Assembly: GCF_009495755.1 (NCBI RefSeq)
Contig: NZ_WIBJ01000028.1
Span: 207,588-271,587 of the forward strand
Reading direction: 5' to 3'
Length of the DNA stretch: 64,000 nucleotides
DNA from: Flavobacterium sp. LMO8
Lineage (GTDB): Bacteria > Bacteroidota > Bacteroidia > Flavobacteriales > Flavobacteriaceae
Part shown: one piece after another, positions 52,883-63,231 of the stretch
Layout of the letters: every line of letters starts with the position of its first letter
Numbering within the stretch: the first letter of the stretch is position 1
The notes under the pieces: model-generated
What the model saw: the letters and a program-made list of their open reading frames with translations, nothing else
Databases searched by the model: none
Told to the model about the DNA's origin: nothing
Program-made: the position numbers and the translations under genes

Positions 52883-53848
52883 ATGAGTAAAATTCAAAAA
52901 ATAGTTTTCCAAAACGTTTCATTGCAAAATGGAGTAGTTCAATCGAAGGTAATTTTGTCCTATCAATTGTTCGGGCAACCGGTTGGTTCGGCTCCTTTGG
53001 TGGTAGTTAATCATGCTTTAACTGGAAATTCGCAAGTTATTGGTGAAAACGGTTGGTGGCAATCGTTAATTGGTTATGATAAAATTATCGATACCAAAAA
53101 ATATGCGGTTTTAGCTTTCAATATTCCTGGAAATGGTTATCAAGATGCAGAAAATTTGATTGAAAATTATCAAGATTTCACTACTTACGATGTCGCTAAT
53201 TTATTTTGGAAAGGAATCGATTCATTTAAAGTCAATCAACTTTTTGCAGTGATTGGTGGAAGTTTAGGCGGAGCAATTGCTTGGGAAATGGCATCTATTC
53301 GACCAAAAGCAATTGCAAATTTAATTCCGGTTGCAACAAATTGGAAAGCTTCTGATTGGTTGATTGGAAATGTGTTAATTCAAGATTTGATTCTGAATAA
53401 TTCCAACAATCCAATTCACGATGCTAGAATTCATGCCATGTTATTGTATCGAACACCTGAATCACTACAAGAAAAATTCCACACCAAATTGCAAAATTCG
53501 GAAGGGTTGTTTCAGGTAGAAAGTTGGTTGTTGCATCACGGAGAAAAATTGCAAAATCGATTTCAGCTTTCGGCTTACAAACTCATGAATCATTTATTAA
53601 AAACTACGGATATTTTTAAGAACAACAGCAAATCGGAAGTCATTAAAAATATCACATCGAACATTCATTTAATAAGTGTGGATACTGATTATTTTTTTAC
53701 GGCAAACGAAATCAAAACGGCTTTTCAGGAAATTAAAATTTACAAAAACAATGCATTTTATCACGAAATCAAATCCATTCATGGACACGATGCTTTCTTG
53801 ATAGAATTTGAACAATTAAACAACATACTTAAACCTATATTTAATTAG
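52883..53848 (+). CDS. metX: Homoserine O-acetyltransferase (alpha/beta hydrolase)
   Basis: Acetylates homoserine for MetY/MetZ. The 321-aa protein has VVVNHALTGNSQVIGENGWWQSLIG, NIPGNGY, the nucleophile elbow GGSLGGAIAWEMA, the later Asp in SVDTDYFF and the His in SIHGHDAFL, the expected Ser-Asp-His triad. It is shorter than many MetX proteins (about 350-370 aa), which may reflect a reduced lid. Surrounded by metY and thrA. Confidence 0.9.
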   Translation: MSKIQKIVFQNVSLQNGVVQSKVILSYQLFGQPVGSAPLVVVNHALTGNSQVIGENGWWQSLIGYDKIIDTKKYAVLAFNIPGNGYQDAENLIENYQDFTTYDVANLFWKGIDSFKVNQLFAVIGGSLGGAIAWEMASIRPKAIANLIPVATNWKASDWLIGNVLIQDLILNNSNNPIHDARIHAMLLYRTPESLQEKFHTKLQNSEGLFQVESWLLHHGEKLQNRFQLSAYKLMNHLLKTTDIFKNNSKSEVIKNITSNIHLISVDTDYFFTANEIKTAFQEIKIYKNNAFYHEIKSIHGHDAFLIEFEQLNNILKPIFN

Positions 53849-53855
53849 AAATCAA

Positions 53856-56270
53856 ATGAAAATATTAAAATTTGGAGGAAAATCATTAGCAAACGGAGAA
53901 GGATTGCAAAAAGTAATTCAAACGATTGCTCTAAAATATTTCAATAACGAGCCTATCGCAGTAGTCGTTTCGGCAAGAGGAAATGCTACAGACGAATTGG
54001 TTATTTTATTAAAAAAAGCACAAGCCAACATCAATTTTCAAGCGGATTTTGAGCAATTCAAAAAATACCAATTGGAAGGCTTGAAAGAAAACATCTTCGA
54101 AGAAGAATTTTCGGTTTTACAGAAATTACTAGAAGGCGTTTCGCTTTTAGGAGATTACAGCGAAAAAATCAAAGACCAAGTCATTGCATATGGCGAAATT
54201 TTATCAGCCAAATACGTGGCTAATGTTTTAAACGAAAACAGCATCAAAGCGCAATTTACAGATGCACGCCAATTGATAAAAACCGATATTAATTTTGGAA
54301 ATGCGCAACCAATTGATGCTGTTTCAAAGCGAAATGTCTTGGATTATTTCGAAAAAAATACGGATAAAGTTAATATTGTAACGGGATTTATTGGTTCGAC
54401 ATTACACAACGAAACAACCACTTTAGGAAGAAACGGAAGTAATTACACAGCTTCTTTATTAGCAAATTATCTAAACGCAGAAGAATTTCAAAATTATACT
54501 CACGTTGACGGAATTTTCACTGCTAATCCCGATTTAGTAGTTGATGCAAAAAAAATTGAGCGATTGTCTTTCAATGAAGCGAATGAGTTGGCAAATTTTG
54601 GAGCGCAAATTTTACATGCCAAAACCATTATTCCTTTGGTAGAAAAAAATATCCCATTGCGAATTTTAAACACTTTCAATCCTGAAAATGAAGGAACGTT
54701 AATCACTGCTGAGCAAACCAATGAAGGTATCAAATCACTTTCGGTTTTAACGAATGTTTCGCTGATTAATTTAGAAGGAAGAGGTTTGTTAGGAAAAACA
54801 GGTGTTGATGCAAGAATTTTCCGTGTGATGGCTGAAAACGATATTAGTGTGAGTATTATTTCACAAGGTTCTTCGGAAAGAGGAATTGGTTTAGTGGTGA
54901 GTTCTGATAAGGCTTCGAAAGCATTAGTTGGTTTGGAAAAAGAATTTGAAACCGATTTCTACACGAAAGATGTCAATAAAATTTCGGTAAATGATAACAT
55001 TGCGGTGATTTCGATTATTGGGCAAGATTTAACGAATTTCCACAAACCATACACGGCTTTAATCCGAAATAAAATCACGCCAATTTTGTTGAATAATACC
55101 GTTACAGGAAGAAATATCAGTTTGGTTATAAGTAAAGATGAGTTTAAACGTGCATTGAATGTAATTCATGGTGAAGTTTTTGGAGTAGCAAAAAAAATCA
55201 ACATTGCTATTTTTGGTCACGGAACGGTTGGAGGAACTTTGATTTCCCAAATTTTAGAATCGGGTAAAAACATCGAAAAACGAAAAGGAATCAAGTTAAA
55301 TGTATTTGCTATCGCGAATTCAAAGAAAGTGTTGTTGAATAAATTCGGAATTAGCGAAAATTGGAAAGCTACTCTAGAAGATAAAGGTCAAGAATACAAT
55401 ATTGAAGATATTATCGCTTATGCTAAAGAACATCATTTAGAAAATTTAATCGCAATTGATAACACCGCAAGTTCGACTTTTATTGAAAACTATATTTCAT
55501 TAGCGGAAAATAGTTTCGATTTAATTTCGTCAAATAAAGTGGCTAATACTGTAAGTTTTGATTTCTATAAAAAACTTCGAAAAGTATTAAAAGACAATCA
55601 AAAAGAATATTTATACGAGACCAATGTTGGTGCAGGTTTGCCGTTAATTGATACAATAAAATTATTGCATTTATCAGGTGAAAATATTACTAAGATTAAA
55701 GGTGTTTTCTCTGGAACATTGAGTTATTTGTTTAATAATTTTTCAGTTGAAGACAAGAAATTCAGCGAAGTTTTAAAAGAAGCTATCGACAAAGGTTTCA
55801 CCGAACCTGATCCAAGAGAAGATTTAAACGGAAACGATGTTGGTCGAAAACTACTAATCTTAGCACGTGAATTAGACTTACAAAACGAATTCGAAGAAAT
55901 TCAAATTCAAAACTTAATTCCAGAAGCTTTACGCGAAGGAAGTGCAACCGATTTCTTAAAACGTTTATCAGAATTAGACGGAATTTACCAAAACATCAAA
56001 GACGCTCAAGGTCCAAATGAAGTTCTGCGTTATATTGGTGAATTATCAGGCGATTTGCAACAAGACAAAGGAAAATTAGAAGTAAAATTAATTTCGGTTC
56101 CAGCCAATTCTGCTTTAGGTTCTTTAAAAGGTTCGGATTCTATTTTCGAAATTTATACCGAATCTTATAGCGAACAACCTATCGTAATTCAAGGAGCAGG
56201 AGCAGGAGCTTCGGTAACCGCAAGAGGTGTTTTTGGCGACATTTTACGCTTGTCAGAAAAAAAATTATAA
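53856..56270 (+). CDS. thrA: Bifunctional aspartate kinase/homoserine dehydrogenase
   Basis: Catalyses the first and third steps from aspartate to homoserine. The 804-aa protein has the kinase start MKILKFGGKSLANGEGL, VTGFIGSTLHNETTTLGRNGSNYTASLLA, ACT-type regulatory repeats around residues 300-440 (LINLEGRGLLGKTGVDARIFRVMAENDISVSIISQGSSE), then homoserine dehydrogenase from about 450 (NIAIFGHGTVGGTLISQIL, ETNVGAGLPLIDTI, GVFSGTLSYLFNNF, DPREDLNGNDVGRKLLILAREL). The placement in a methionine operon suggests a methionine-dedicated (MetL-like) role. Confidence 0.95.
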   Translation: MKILKFGGKSLANGEGLQKVIQTIALKYFNNEPIAVVVSARGNATDELVILLKKAQANINFQADFEQFKKYQLEGLKENIFEEEFSVLQKLLEGVSLLGDYSEKIKDQVIAYGEILSAKYVANVLNENSIKAQFTDARQLIKTDINFGNAQPIDAVSKRNVLDYFEKNTDKVNIVTGFIGSTLHNETTTLGRNGSNYTASLLANYLNAEEFQNYTHVDGIFTANPDLVVDAKKIERLSFNEANELANFGAQILHAKTIIPLVEKNIPLRILNTFNPENEGTLITAEQTNEGIKSLSVLTNVSLINLEGRGLLGKTGVDARIFRVMAENDISVSIISQGSSERGIGLVVSSDKASKALVGLEKEFETDFYTKDVNKISVNDNIAVISIIGQDLTNFHKPYTALIRNKITPILLNNTVTGRNISLVISKDEFKRALNVIHGEVFGVAKKINIAIFGHGTVGGTLISQILESGKNIEKRKGIKLNVFAIANSKKVLLNKFGISENWKATLEDKGQEYNIEDIIAYAKEHHLENLIAIDNTASSTFIENYISLAENSFDLISSNKVANTVSFDFYKKLRKVLKDNQKEYLYETNVGAGLPLIDTIKLLHLSGENITKIKGVFSGTLSYLFNNFSVEDKKFSEVLKEAIDKGFTEPDPREDLNGNDVGRKLLILARELDLQNEFEEIQIQNLIPEALREGSATDFLKRLSELDGIYQNIKDAQGPNEVLRYIGELSGDLQQDKGKLEVKLISVPANSALGSLKGSDSIFEIYTESYSEQPIVIQGAGAGASVTARGVFGDILRLSEKKL

Positions 56271-56359
56271 CCACCCAAACTTCAAAACCTGCAAAATTTT
56301 TTGTCTTGTGGGTTTTACACTTTATCAGTTCAAGGATTAAACAATCAACATACAAAACA

Positions 56360-57532
56360 ATGAGCAATCAAAAATTAGGATTAGAAACCCAAGCTATCAG
56401 AACGCAATTAGAACGCACGCAATATTTAGAACATTCCGTTCCACTATATTTAACTTCCAGTTTTATTTTTGAAGATGCCGAGGATATGCGCGCTTCCTTT
56501 GCTGAGGAGAAAGAGCGCAATATTTACAGCCGATTTTCCAATCCCAATACATCCGAATTTGTGGAGAAAATTTGTCAAATGGAAGGAGCAGAAGACGGCT
56601 ACGCTTTCGCAACAGGAATGGCGGCGGTGTATTCTACTTTTGCGGCTTTATTGAATTCCGGCGATCATATCGTTTCTGCAAGTAGTGTTTTTGGTTCGAC
56701 ACATACGTTGTTTATCAAATATTTTCCAAAATGGAACATCACGACTTCCTATTTCGATGTCAACAAACCAGAAACGATTGAAAATTACATAAACCCAAAT
56801 ACCAAAATCCTTTACGCTGAATCACCAACGAATCCAGCGGTTGATATTTTAGATTTAGAATTATTGGGAAAAATCGCCAAAAAGCACAATTTGATTTTAA
56901 TTATCGATAACTGTTTTGCAACACCTTATATTCAAAATCCAATTCAATTTGGTGCCGATTTAGTGATTCATTCGGCAACTAAATTAATTGATGGTCAAGG
57001 TCGTGTTTTGGGCGGAGTAACCGTTGGTCGTTCCGATTTAATTCGTGAGATTTATTTATTTTCCCGAAATACCGGACCTGCTTTGTCGCCTTTCAATGCT
57101 TGGGTATTGTCAAAAAGTTTAGAAACATTGCCGGTTCGTATTGAAAAACATTGCGAAAACGCTTTAAAAGTGGCTGAATTTTTAGAAAATCATCCTAATG
57201 TAGCTTCTGTGAAATATCCATTTTTGAAATCGCATCCGCAATATGAAGTCGCTAAAAAGCAAATGAAATTAGGAGGAAACATCGTAGCTTTCGAAATCAA
57301 AGGCGGAATTGAATCGGGAAGAAAATTCTTGGATAAAATCAAATTGTGTTCCTTGTCTGCAAATCTAGGTGATACCCGTTCGATTGTAACACATCCAGCT
57401 TCTACCACGCATAGTAAATTGACAGAAGAGGAACGTTTGGCAGTAAGCATTACTGATGGTTTGGTGCGCGTTTCTGTTGGTTTGGAGACCGTCCAAGATG
57501 TAATTAACGACTTAAAGCAAGCGTTAGAATAA
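56360..57532 (+). CDS. metZ: Cys/Met-metabolism PLP enzyme, O-succinyl/acetylhomoserine sulfhydrylase or cystathionine gamma-synthase
   Basis: A 390-aa gamma-family PLP enzyme, starting MSNQKLGLETQAIRTQLERTQYLEHSVPLYLTSSF. It has YSRFSNPNTSEFVEKICQMEGAEDGYAFATGMAAVYS, IDNCFATPYIQNPIQFGADL, the PLP-lysine HSATKLIDGQGRVLGG and the C-terminal GDTRSIVTHPASTTHSKL. MetZ and MetB cannot be told apart with certainty; MetZ is favoured because metY is also in the operon and there is no cystathionine beta-lyase gene. The start at 56360 follows an A-rich leader. Confidence 0.87.
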   Translation: MSNQKLGLETQAIRTQLERTQYLEHSVPLYLTSSFIFEDAEDMRASFAEEKERNIYSRFSNPNTSEFVEKICQMEGAEDGYAFATGMAAVYSTFAALLNSGDHIVSASSVFGSTHTLFIKYFPKWNITTSYFDVNKPETIENYINPNTKILYAESPTNPAVDILDLELLGKIAKKHNLILIIDNCFATPYIQNPIQFGADLVIHSATKLIDGQGRVLGGVTVGRSDLIREIYLFSRNTGPALSPFNAWVLSKSLETLPVRIEKHCENALKVAEFLENHPNVASVKYPFLKSHPQYEVAKKQMKLGGNIVAFEIKGGIESGRKFLDKIKLCSLSANLGDTRSIVTHPASTTHSKLTEEERLAVSITDGLVRVSVGLETVQDVINDLKQALE

Positions 57533-57632
57533 AATGTTTTAATTTATTTTACAGATTGATATTCTGTGTTTTGGTTTAAAGGTAGGATAAAAATCTAAAA
57601 AAAATATATTTGTAATTAAATTTAAGAAAATA

Positions 57633-57663
57633 TTTCATTATTTCAATTTTGTCACTACATTTG
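57633..57663 (+). promoter_or_regulatory. Promoter of metH-metF
   Basis: TTTC (57633-57636, one mismatch to TTTG), a 19-nt spacer, TACATTTG (57656-57663). The transcript would start about 17 nt ahead of the SAM-I riboswitch. Confidence 0.6.
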
Positions 57664-57686
57664 CAGTGTTCATAATCATAATGTTT

Positions 57687-57787
57687 GTTATCACGAAAGC
57701 TGGAGGGAATAGACCCTGCGAAAGCTTAGCAACCCTACACTTGTAGAAGGTGCTACATTCTATTCCGATTTATCGGAAGCAGATAAC
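57687..57787 (+). ncRNA. SAM-I (S-box) riboswitch of the metH operon
   Basis: The aptamer carries the S-box hallmarks: GTTATC/GATAAC closing P1 (57687-57692 with 57782-57787), AAGC...GCTT (P2) enclosing GGAGGGA, then AGCAACC and GGTGCTACATTC, and a P4 hairpin TCCGATTTATCGGA. It lies 97 nt before metH. A second TGATAAC (57812-57818) can compete for the P1 5' strand GTTATCA, and a small hairpin GAAATT/AATTTC (57793-57810) sits between. There is no T-run, so control is probably not by intrinsic termination. Confidence 0.9.
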
Positions 57788-57819
57788 GTTAGGAAATTCT
57801 TTCCAATTTCTTGATAACA

Positions 57820-57884
57820 TATTAATAATACAAACTTTGTGAAACTCTGTGAAAACTTAGCGTAACTCTGTGTAACAAAAAAAT
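57820..57884 (+). repeat. Short repeats (ACTCTGTG) between riboswitch and metH
   Basis: Variants of ACTCTGTG and TTTGTG recur three times in this stretch, which ends in an A-run before the ATG. It appears to be low-complexity spacer or a dispersed repeat; no RBS-like GGAG is seen. Confidence 0.45.
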
Positions 57885-58874
57885 ATGTCAAAAATTCAAG
57901 AAGAAATCAAAAAACGAATTCTCGTGCTCGATGGAGCTATGGGAACGATGTTGCAACGTTATAAATTCGAAGAAGAAGATTTTAGAGGCGAACGCTTTAA
58001 AGATTTTCCACATCCACTTAAAGGGAATAATGATTTATTGTCACTTACACAGCCTTTAGCGGTAAAAGAGGTGCATAGGCTGTATTTTAAAGCGGGTGCT
58101 GATATTGTTGAGACTAACACCTTTTCAAGTACTACTATTGGAATGGCAGATTACCACATGGAAGATTTAGTTTATGAACTGAATTTTCAGTCGGCTAAAA
58201 TTGCACGTGAAGTAGCTGATGAATTTACAGATAAACCTCGTTTTGTTGCGGGTTCTATTGGACCAACTAACCGAACAGCTTCAATGTCGCCCGATGTAAA
58301 TGACCCAGGATTCCGTGCGGTTAATTTTGATGATTTAAAAATTACCTATAAGCAACAAGTAGAAGCGTTAATTGATGGTGGATGTGATTTACTTTTGGTA
58401 GAAACAATTTTTGATACTTTAAATGCAAAAGCAGCTTTATTTGCAATTGAAGAAGTAAAAGAAGAGCGCAATATAGACATTCCAGTAATGGTTTCAGGTA
58501 CAATTACCGATGCTTCAGGAAGAACATTATCAGGACAAACAGTTGAAGCATTTTTAATTTCTATTTCACATATTCCATTGTTGAGTGTTGGATTTAATTG
58601 TGCGCTTGGAGCAGATCAATTAAAACCTTATTTGAAAACTTTGAGTCACAATACACAGTTGAATATTTCAGCGCATCCGAATGCTGGCTTACCAAACGCT
58701 TTTGGACAATATGACCAAACGCCAGAAGAAATGCAAGCCTTAATTCGTGAATATTTAGAAGAAAATTTGGTTAATATTATTGGTGGTTGTTGCGGTACAA
58801 CGCCAGATCATATAAAATTAATTGCTGAGGTAGCAAGTGAGTTTAAACCTAAACAAGTTGAAGCAACGATATAA
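57885..58874 (+). CDS. metH: Methionine synthase, homocysteine-binding part (split MetH N-terminal module)
   Basis: A 329-aa homocysteine S-methyltransferase domain: [41 protein letters not shown], the zinc Cys in VGFNCALGA and [11 protein letters not shown] near the C-terminus. In E. coli this is the first quarter of MetH; here it is a separate gene, ending in TAATG shared with the larger part. Split MetH is common in Bacteroidota. Downstream of a SAM-I riboswitch. Confidence 0.94.
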   Translation: MSKIQEEIKKRILVLDGAMGTMLQRYKFEEEDFRGERFKDFPHPLKGNNDLLSLTQPLAVKEVHRLYFKAGADIVETNTFSSTTIGMADYHMEDLVYELNFQSAKIAREVADEFTDKPRFVAGSIGPTNRTASMSPDVNDPGFRAVNFDDLKITYKQQVEALIDGGCDLLLVETIFDTLNAKAALFAIEEVKEERNIDIPVMVSGTITDASGRTLSGQTVEAFLISISHIPLLSVGFNCALGADQLKPYLKTLSHNTQLNISAHPNAGLPNAFGQYDQTPEEMQALIREYLEENLVNIIGGCCGTTPDHIKLIAEVASEFKPKQVEATI

Positions 58875-61549
58875 TGGCAGAGATTAAAAGCAATAAATAT
58901 TTAAAACTATCAGGTTTAGAACCCTTAATCGTTACTACTGAGACAAATTTTGTTAACGTTGGTGAACGAACAAATGTTACCGGTTCTAGAAAATTTCTTC
59001 GATTAATTAAAGAAGAAAAGTACGACGAAGCTCTCGATATAGCAAGGCAACAAGTAGAAGGTGGAGCGCAAATTATCGATGTAAATATGGACGAAGGAAT
59101 GTTAGATGGTGTATATGCCATGACTAAATTCCTGAATTTAATCGCAGCCGAACCTGACATTGCAAGAGTTCCTGTTATGATTGATAGTTCAAAATGGGAA
59201 ATTATAGAAGCAGGTCTAAAAGTAATTCAAGGTAAAGGCGTCGTAAACTCTATTTCTCTAAAAGAAGGAGAAGCTGCTTTTATTCATCATGCTAAATTAA
59301 TTAAGCGATATGGAGCTGCCGTAATTGTAATGGCTTTTGACGAAGTAGGACAGGCAGATAATTATGACCGAAGAATTGAAATTTGTAAAAGAAGCTACGA
59401 TATACTAGTTGATAAAGTCGGTTTCCCTGCGGAAGATATTATATTCGATCCTAATATTTTTCCTGTTGCAACAGGAATGGATGAACATAAATTAAATGCA
59501 TTAGATTTTTTTAGAGCTACAAAATGGATTCGAGAAAATTTACCTTATGCCAATGTATCTGGAGGGGTAAGTAATGTCTCCTTTTCATTTAGAGGGAATG
59601 ACAAAGTGCGAGAAGCAATGCATTCTGCTTTTCTATATCATGCAATTAAAAACGGCATGACAATGGGAATTGTAAATCCAGAAATGTTAGAGATTTACGA
59701 TGAAATTGATTCAGTGCTTTTAGAACATGTAGAAGACGTTTTGTTAAACAGAAGAGAAGATGCAACCGAACGTCTTTTAGATCTAGCAGAAAGTTTTAAA
59801 AGCGATGTACGTTCAAATGAAAAGGCAATTGCAGAATGGAGAAGTGGTACAATCCAGGAACGTTTAACACACGCTTTAGTAAAAGGATTAGATGAATTTA
59901 TAGAAATAGATGTAGAAGAAGCCCGTCTACAAGTAAAAAGACCTATTGAGGTAATCGAAATTAACTTAATGGCCGGAATGAATGTAGTTGGAGATCTTTT
60001 TGGTTCGGGTAAAATGTTTTTACCGCAAGTGGTAAAATCGGCACGTGTAATGAAAAAGGCAGTAGCCTATTTGTTACCCTTTATCGAAGCAGAAAAAGAC
60101 GGTAAATCATCATCTGCTGGAAAAGTGTTAATGGCAACTGTTAAAGGCGATGTACACGATATTGGAAAAAATATTGTTTCAGTAGTTTTAGCCTGCAATA
60201 ATTTCGAAATCATCGATTTAGGTGTTATGGTTCCGCCTGAAAAAATTATTGAAGCAGCTATAAAAGAAAATGTTGATATTATCGGATTAAGCGGTTTGAT
60301 TACTCCTTCATTAGACGAAATGGTCTATTTGGCCAAAGAAATGGACAAATTAAACATCAAAATTCCAGTAATGATTGGTGGTGCAACAACATCAAGAGCA
60401 CATACTGCAGTAAAAATTGCACCTTCATACAGCGAAACTGTTGTTCATGTAAACGATGCTTCTCGTGCAGTAACCGTAGCGAGTAACTTATTGCAACCCG
60501 AAACAAAGTTAGATTATGCTAAAAAAGTTCGTGAGGAGTATGATGCGCTTCGTGAAGGTTACTTAAGTAGAAGTCGTGAAAAGAATTTCTTGTCAATAAA
60601 TGATGCCAGAAACAATAAGTTTCAGTTAGATTGGGATAGCTTTGAGCCTATAAAGCCTAATTTTATTGGAACAAAAAAAATAGATGTAGATTTAGCGGAT
60701 TTAACCGATTTCATCGATTGGACGCCATTTTTCCAATCTTGGGAATTACATGGAAAATACCCTGCAATTTTAAACGATGCCGTTGTTGGAGAACAAGCGA
60801 CTGCATTATTTGAAGATGCTAAAAGTATGTTGTATCAAATTGTAACACAAAAATGGTTCAAAGCAAAAGGAGTACTCGGAATTTTCCCAGCAAATACAGT
60901 TAATCACGACGATATAGAGTTTGTTACAGCTAATGGTAAAGAGTTTTTCTTAACCTTAAGACAACAATCTCAAAAAACTACTGGAGCACCAAATATTGCA
61001 TTGTCTGATTTTATAGCGCCAAAAGAAACAGGTAAACAAGATTATGTTGGATGTTTCTGCGTCTCGACTGGTTTTGGAGTCGAAGAAAAAGCGAAAGAGT
61101 ACAAGGATCAGTTAGACGATTATAACGCCATTTTAATTCAGGCATTAGGCGATCGTTTAGCGGAAGCTTTCGCTGAATATTTACATTTAAAAGTGCGTAA
61201 AGAAATTTGGGGTTATGCTTCAGATGAAGTTTTGTCGAATGAAGAATTAATTAAAGAAAATTATAAAGGAATTCGTCCCGCTCCTGGTTATCCTGCTTGT
61301 CCGGATCATTTAGAAAAACCAACTATTTGGAAAGTGTTAAATGTTGAAGATGAAATTGGAGTAACCTTAACAGAGAGTATGGCTATGTGGCCAGCTGCAT
61401 CAGTGTCAGGATATTATTTTGCGAATCCAAACAGTAAGTATTTCGGATTAGGTAAGATAAAACCAGACCAAGTAGTTGATTATGCCAAAAGAAGAGATAT
61501 AAGTGTAGATGAAGCAACAAAATGGTTAACACCAAATTTAGCAGATTAA
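58874..61549 (+). CDS. metH: Methionine synthase, folate-, cobalamin- and activation-domain part (split MetH)
   Basis: An 891-aa protein completing cobalamin-dependent methionine synthase. In order: pterin-binding domain ([18 protein letters not shown], ending near residue 320), cobalamin cap and Rossmann domains with [15 protein letters not shown] (the His that ligates cobalt), [14 protein letters not shown], and the SAM-binding activation domain ([44 protein letters not shown]). It depends on B12 and is coupled to the preceding gene by a one-base overlap. Confidence 0.95.
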   Translation: MAEIKSNKYLKLSGLEPLIVTTETNFVNVGERTNVTGSRKFLRLIKEEKYDEALDIARQQVEGGAQIIDVNMDEGMLDGVYAMTKFLNLIAAEPDIARVPVMIDSSKWEIIEAGLKVIQGKGVVNSISLKEGEAAFIHHAKLIKRYGAAVIVMAFDEVGQADNYDRRIEICKRSYDILVDKVGFPAEDIIFDPNIFPVATGMDEHKLNALDFFRATKWIRENLPYANVSGGVSNVSFSFRGNDKVREAMHSAFLYHAIKNGMTMGIVNPEMLEIYDEIDSVLLEHVEDVLLNRREDATERLLDLAESFKSDVRSNEKAIAEWRSGTIQERLTHALVKGLDEFIEIDVEEARLQVKRPIEVIEINLMAGMNVVGDLFGSGKMFLPQVVKSARVMKKAVAYLLPFIEAEKDGKSSSAGKVLMATVKGDVHDIGKNIVSVVLACNNFEIIDLGVMVPPEKIIEAAIKENVDIIGLSGLITPSLDEMVYLAKEMDKLNIKIPVMIGGATTSRAHTAVKIAPSYSETVVHVNDASRAVTVASNLLQPETKLDYAKKVREEYDALREGYLSRSREKNFLSINDARNNKFQLDWDSFEPIKPNFIGTKKIDVDLADLTDFIDWTPFFQSWELHGKYPAILNDAVVGEQATALFEDAKSMLYQIVTQKWFKAKGVLGIFPANTVNHDDIEFVTANGKEFFLTLRQQSQKTTGAPNIALSDFIAPKETGKQDYVGCFCVSTGFGVEEKAKEYKDQLDDYNAILIQALGDRLAEAFAEYLHLKVRKEIWGYASDEVLSNEELIKENYKGIRPAPGYPACPDHLEKPTIWKVLNVEDEIGVTLTESMAMWPAASVSGYYFANPNSKYFGLGKIKPDQVVDYAKRRDISVDEATKWLTPNLAD

Positions 61550-61555
61550 ATATTT

Positions 61556-61590
61556 GTTTCAAGTTTTACAACTAACCTGAAACTTGAAAC
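61556..61590. repeat. Inverted repeat of the CAAGTTTCAGG family between metH and metF
   Basis: GTTTCAAGTTT (61556-61566) pairs with AAACTTGAAAC (61580-61590). The segment AACCTGAAACTTGAAAC (61574-61590) is identical to the right arm of the repeat at 5214-5230. Confidence 0.75.
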
Positions 61591-61606
61591 CTGAAACTAA
61601 AAAAAT

Positions 61607-62563
61607 ATGAAAGTAACTGAACATATAGATAACGCGAACGGAAAGCCTTTGTTTTCATTCGAGATTTTACCTCCTTTAAAAGGACAGAATATTCAATCCA
61701 TTTTTGATGGAATAGATCCTTTAATGGAATTCAATCCACCATTTATAGATGTAACATATCACAGGGAAGAATACGAATTTAAAGAACTGGAAAATGGACT
61801 TTTACAAAAGAAAGTAGTAAAAAAGCGCCCAGGTACAGTTGGTATATGTGCCGGAATACAAAATAAATACAATGTAGATGCAATACCGCATATTTTATGT
61901 GGTGGTTTTACTAAGGAAGATACTGAAAACTTACTTATCGATTTAGATTTTTTAGGTATTGATAATGTCGTAGCACTTAGAGGAGATGCTGTTAAAAGCG
62001 AAATTTATTTTAAGCCAGAAAAAGAAGGAAATGCTTTTGCTAGTGAATTGGTAACACAAATAAGTAATTTAAATAACGGAATTTATTTGGATGAAGATTT
62101 GCAAAATTCCACTAAAACCGATTTTTGTATCGGAGTGGCAGGTTATCCAGAAAAACACATGGAAGCGCCAAGTTTAGACAGTGATATCCATTTCGTAAAA
62201 CAAAAAATAAAAAACGGAGCCGATTATATCATCACCCAAATGTTTTTTGATAATAAAAAATTCTTCGATTTTGTAGGCAAATGCAGAGCTGCCGGAATTA
62301 CCGTTCCGATTATACCAGGATTAAAACCAATCTCTACCAAAAAGCAATTGAATTTAATTCCGCACCGTTTTAGTTTAGAATTGCCTGATGATTTAATTAT
62401 GGAAGTTGTGAAAGCTAAAGACAATGAAGTAGTAAAGCAAATTGGTGTAGAATGGTGTATTAATCAGAGTAAAGAGTTAGTTGCAGCCGGTATTCCAGTA
62501 TTGCATTATTATTCGATGGGAAAAGCCGAAAATGTGAAAGCAATAGCTAAAGAAATTTTTTAA
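61607..62563 (+). CDS. metF: Methylenetetrahydrofolate reductase
   Basis: A flavoprotein making 5-methyl-tetrahydrofolate for MetH. The 318-aa TIM-barrel protein has KPLFSFEILPPLKGQN, FIDVTYHREEYEF, FLGIDNVVALRGDAVK, FCIGVAGYPEKHMEAPS, NGADYIITQMFFDNKKFFDF and PIIPGLKPI. It is last in the metH unit, after the small inverted repeat. The following 215 bp hold no recognised feature apart from AT-rich sequence. Confidence 0.96.
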   Translation: MKVTEHIDNANGKPLFSFEILPPLKGQNIQSIFDGIDPLMEFNPPFIDVTYHREEYEFKELENGLLQKKVVKKRPGTVGICAGIQNKYNVDAIPHILCGGFTKEDTENLLIDLDFLGIDNVVALRGDAVKSEIYFKPEKEGNAFASELVTQISNLNNGIYLDEDLQNSTKTDFCIGVAGYPEKHMEAPSLDSDIHFVKQKIKNGADYIITQMFFDNKKFFDFVGKCRAAGITVPIIPGLKPISTKKQLNLIPHRFSLELPDDLIMEVVKAKDNEVVKQIGVEWCINQSKELVAAGIPVLHYYSMGKAENVKAIAKEIF

Positions 62564-62778
62564 TACTGGTATTTTTATTTTATTCTTAAAAAATGAATCT
62601 TAAATAAAGGAAAAATGTTTCTTTTTTTTAAGTATGCTGTTTTTAATGAAAATTTAATAGTGCATAAAGTAGAAAATATATCAATAATTCAATTGAAATT
62701 ATTTTTTGATTGAATTATTTTTTTTCTAACTCATTTTAAAATTGTAAATTGGAGGTATAAACCAATCAACAATCGAAT

Positions 62779-63168
62779 ATGAAAAAAGTAATATTTACAT
62801 TAATTATTATATTCGTTGCCCAGTTTAACTTCGCAAACGAAAATGATTCGTTATTAATTGCTGCACGTAACTATAGTTTAAAACATAATTATACTATGGC
62901 TATTAAGATGTACAAAGAGTATGTAAAAGTAACAGAAGTTATAGCGCTTAAAAATGTTTATATCGAATTAGCTAATTGTTATTTTAAAAACGAAGACAAA
63001 GATAGTGCAGTTAAAACGATAGTAAAAGCGATAGAATCTTACGGTTTAACCGAAGAAGATTTTATATACAATCAAAACATTGACGCTAAATTATCCGATT
63101 ATGCATTAGCAAAAGTGTATAATGATTTAGAAAAATTACAGAAGAAATATTTGGCAACTTTAGAGTGA
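62779..63168 (+). CDS. Unknown exported TPR-like protein, 129 aa
   Basis: A signal peptide (MKKVIFTLIIIFVAQFNFA) followed by two to three helix pairs with TPR character (SLKHNYTMAIKMYKEYVK, YIELANCYFKNEDKDSAVKTIVKAIESYG). It probably mediates protein contacts in the periplasm. No specific family is recognised. It stands alone between metF and gldA, convergent with gldA. Confidence 0.75.
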   Translation: MKKVIFTLIIIFVAQFNFANENDSLLIAARNYSLKHNYTMAIKMYKEYVKVTEVIALKNVYIELANCYFKNEDKDSAVKTIVKAIESYGLTEEDFIYNQNIDAKLSDYALAKVYNDLEKLQKKYLATLE

Positions 63169-63193
63169 AAGCAGCAATAATATTTCAACTGGG

Positions 63194-63231
63194 AAAAATA
63201 ATCTAAAGGAAATGTCTTAGATTATTTTTTT
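63194..63231. terminator. Bidirectional terminator between the TPR-like gene and gldA
   Basis: A 13-bp stem, AAAAATAATCTAA / TTAGATTATTTTT, with a 10-nt loop; it overlaps the gldA stop codon. Confidence 0.85.

Noticed and set aside
57540..57575. Terminator after metZ (ACAGA...TCTGT)
   Set aside because: A stem of about 5 bp and a broken T-run are too weak to support a call.
62564..62778. Small RNA or regulatory element in the 215-bp gap before the TPR-like gene
   Set aside because: Only AT-rich sequence was seen, with no stable hairpin, promoter pair or ORF that could be supported.
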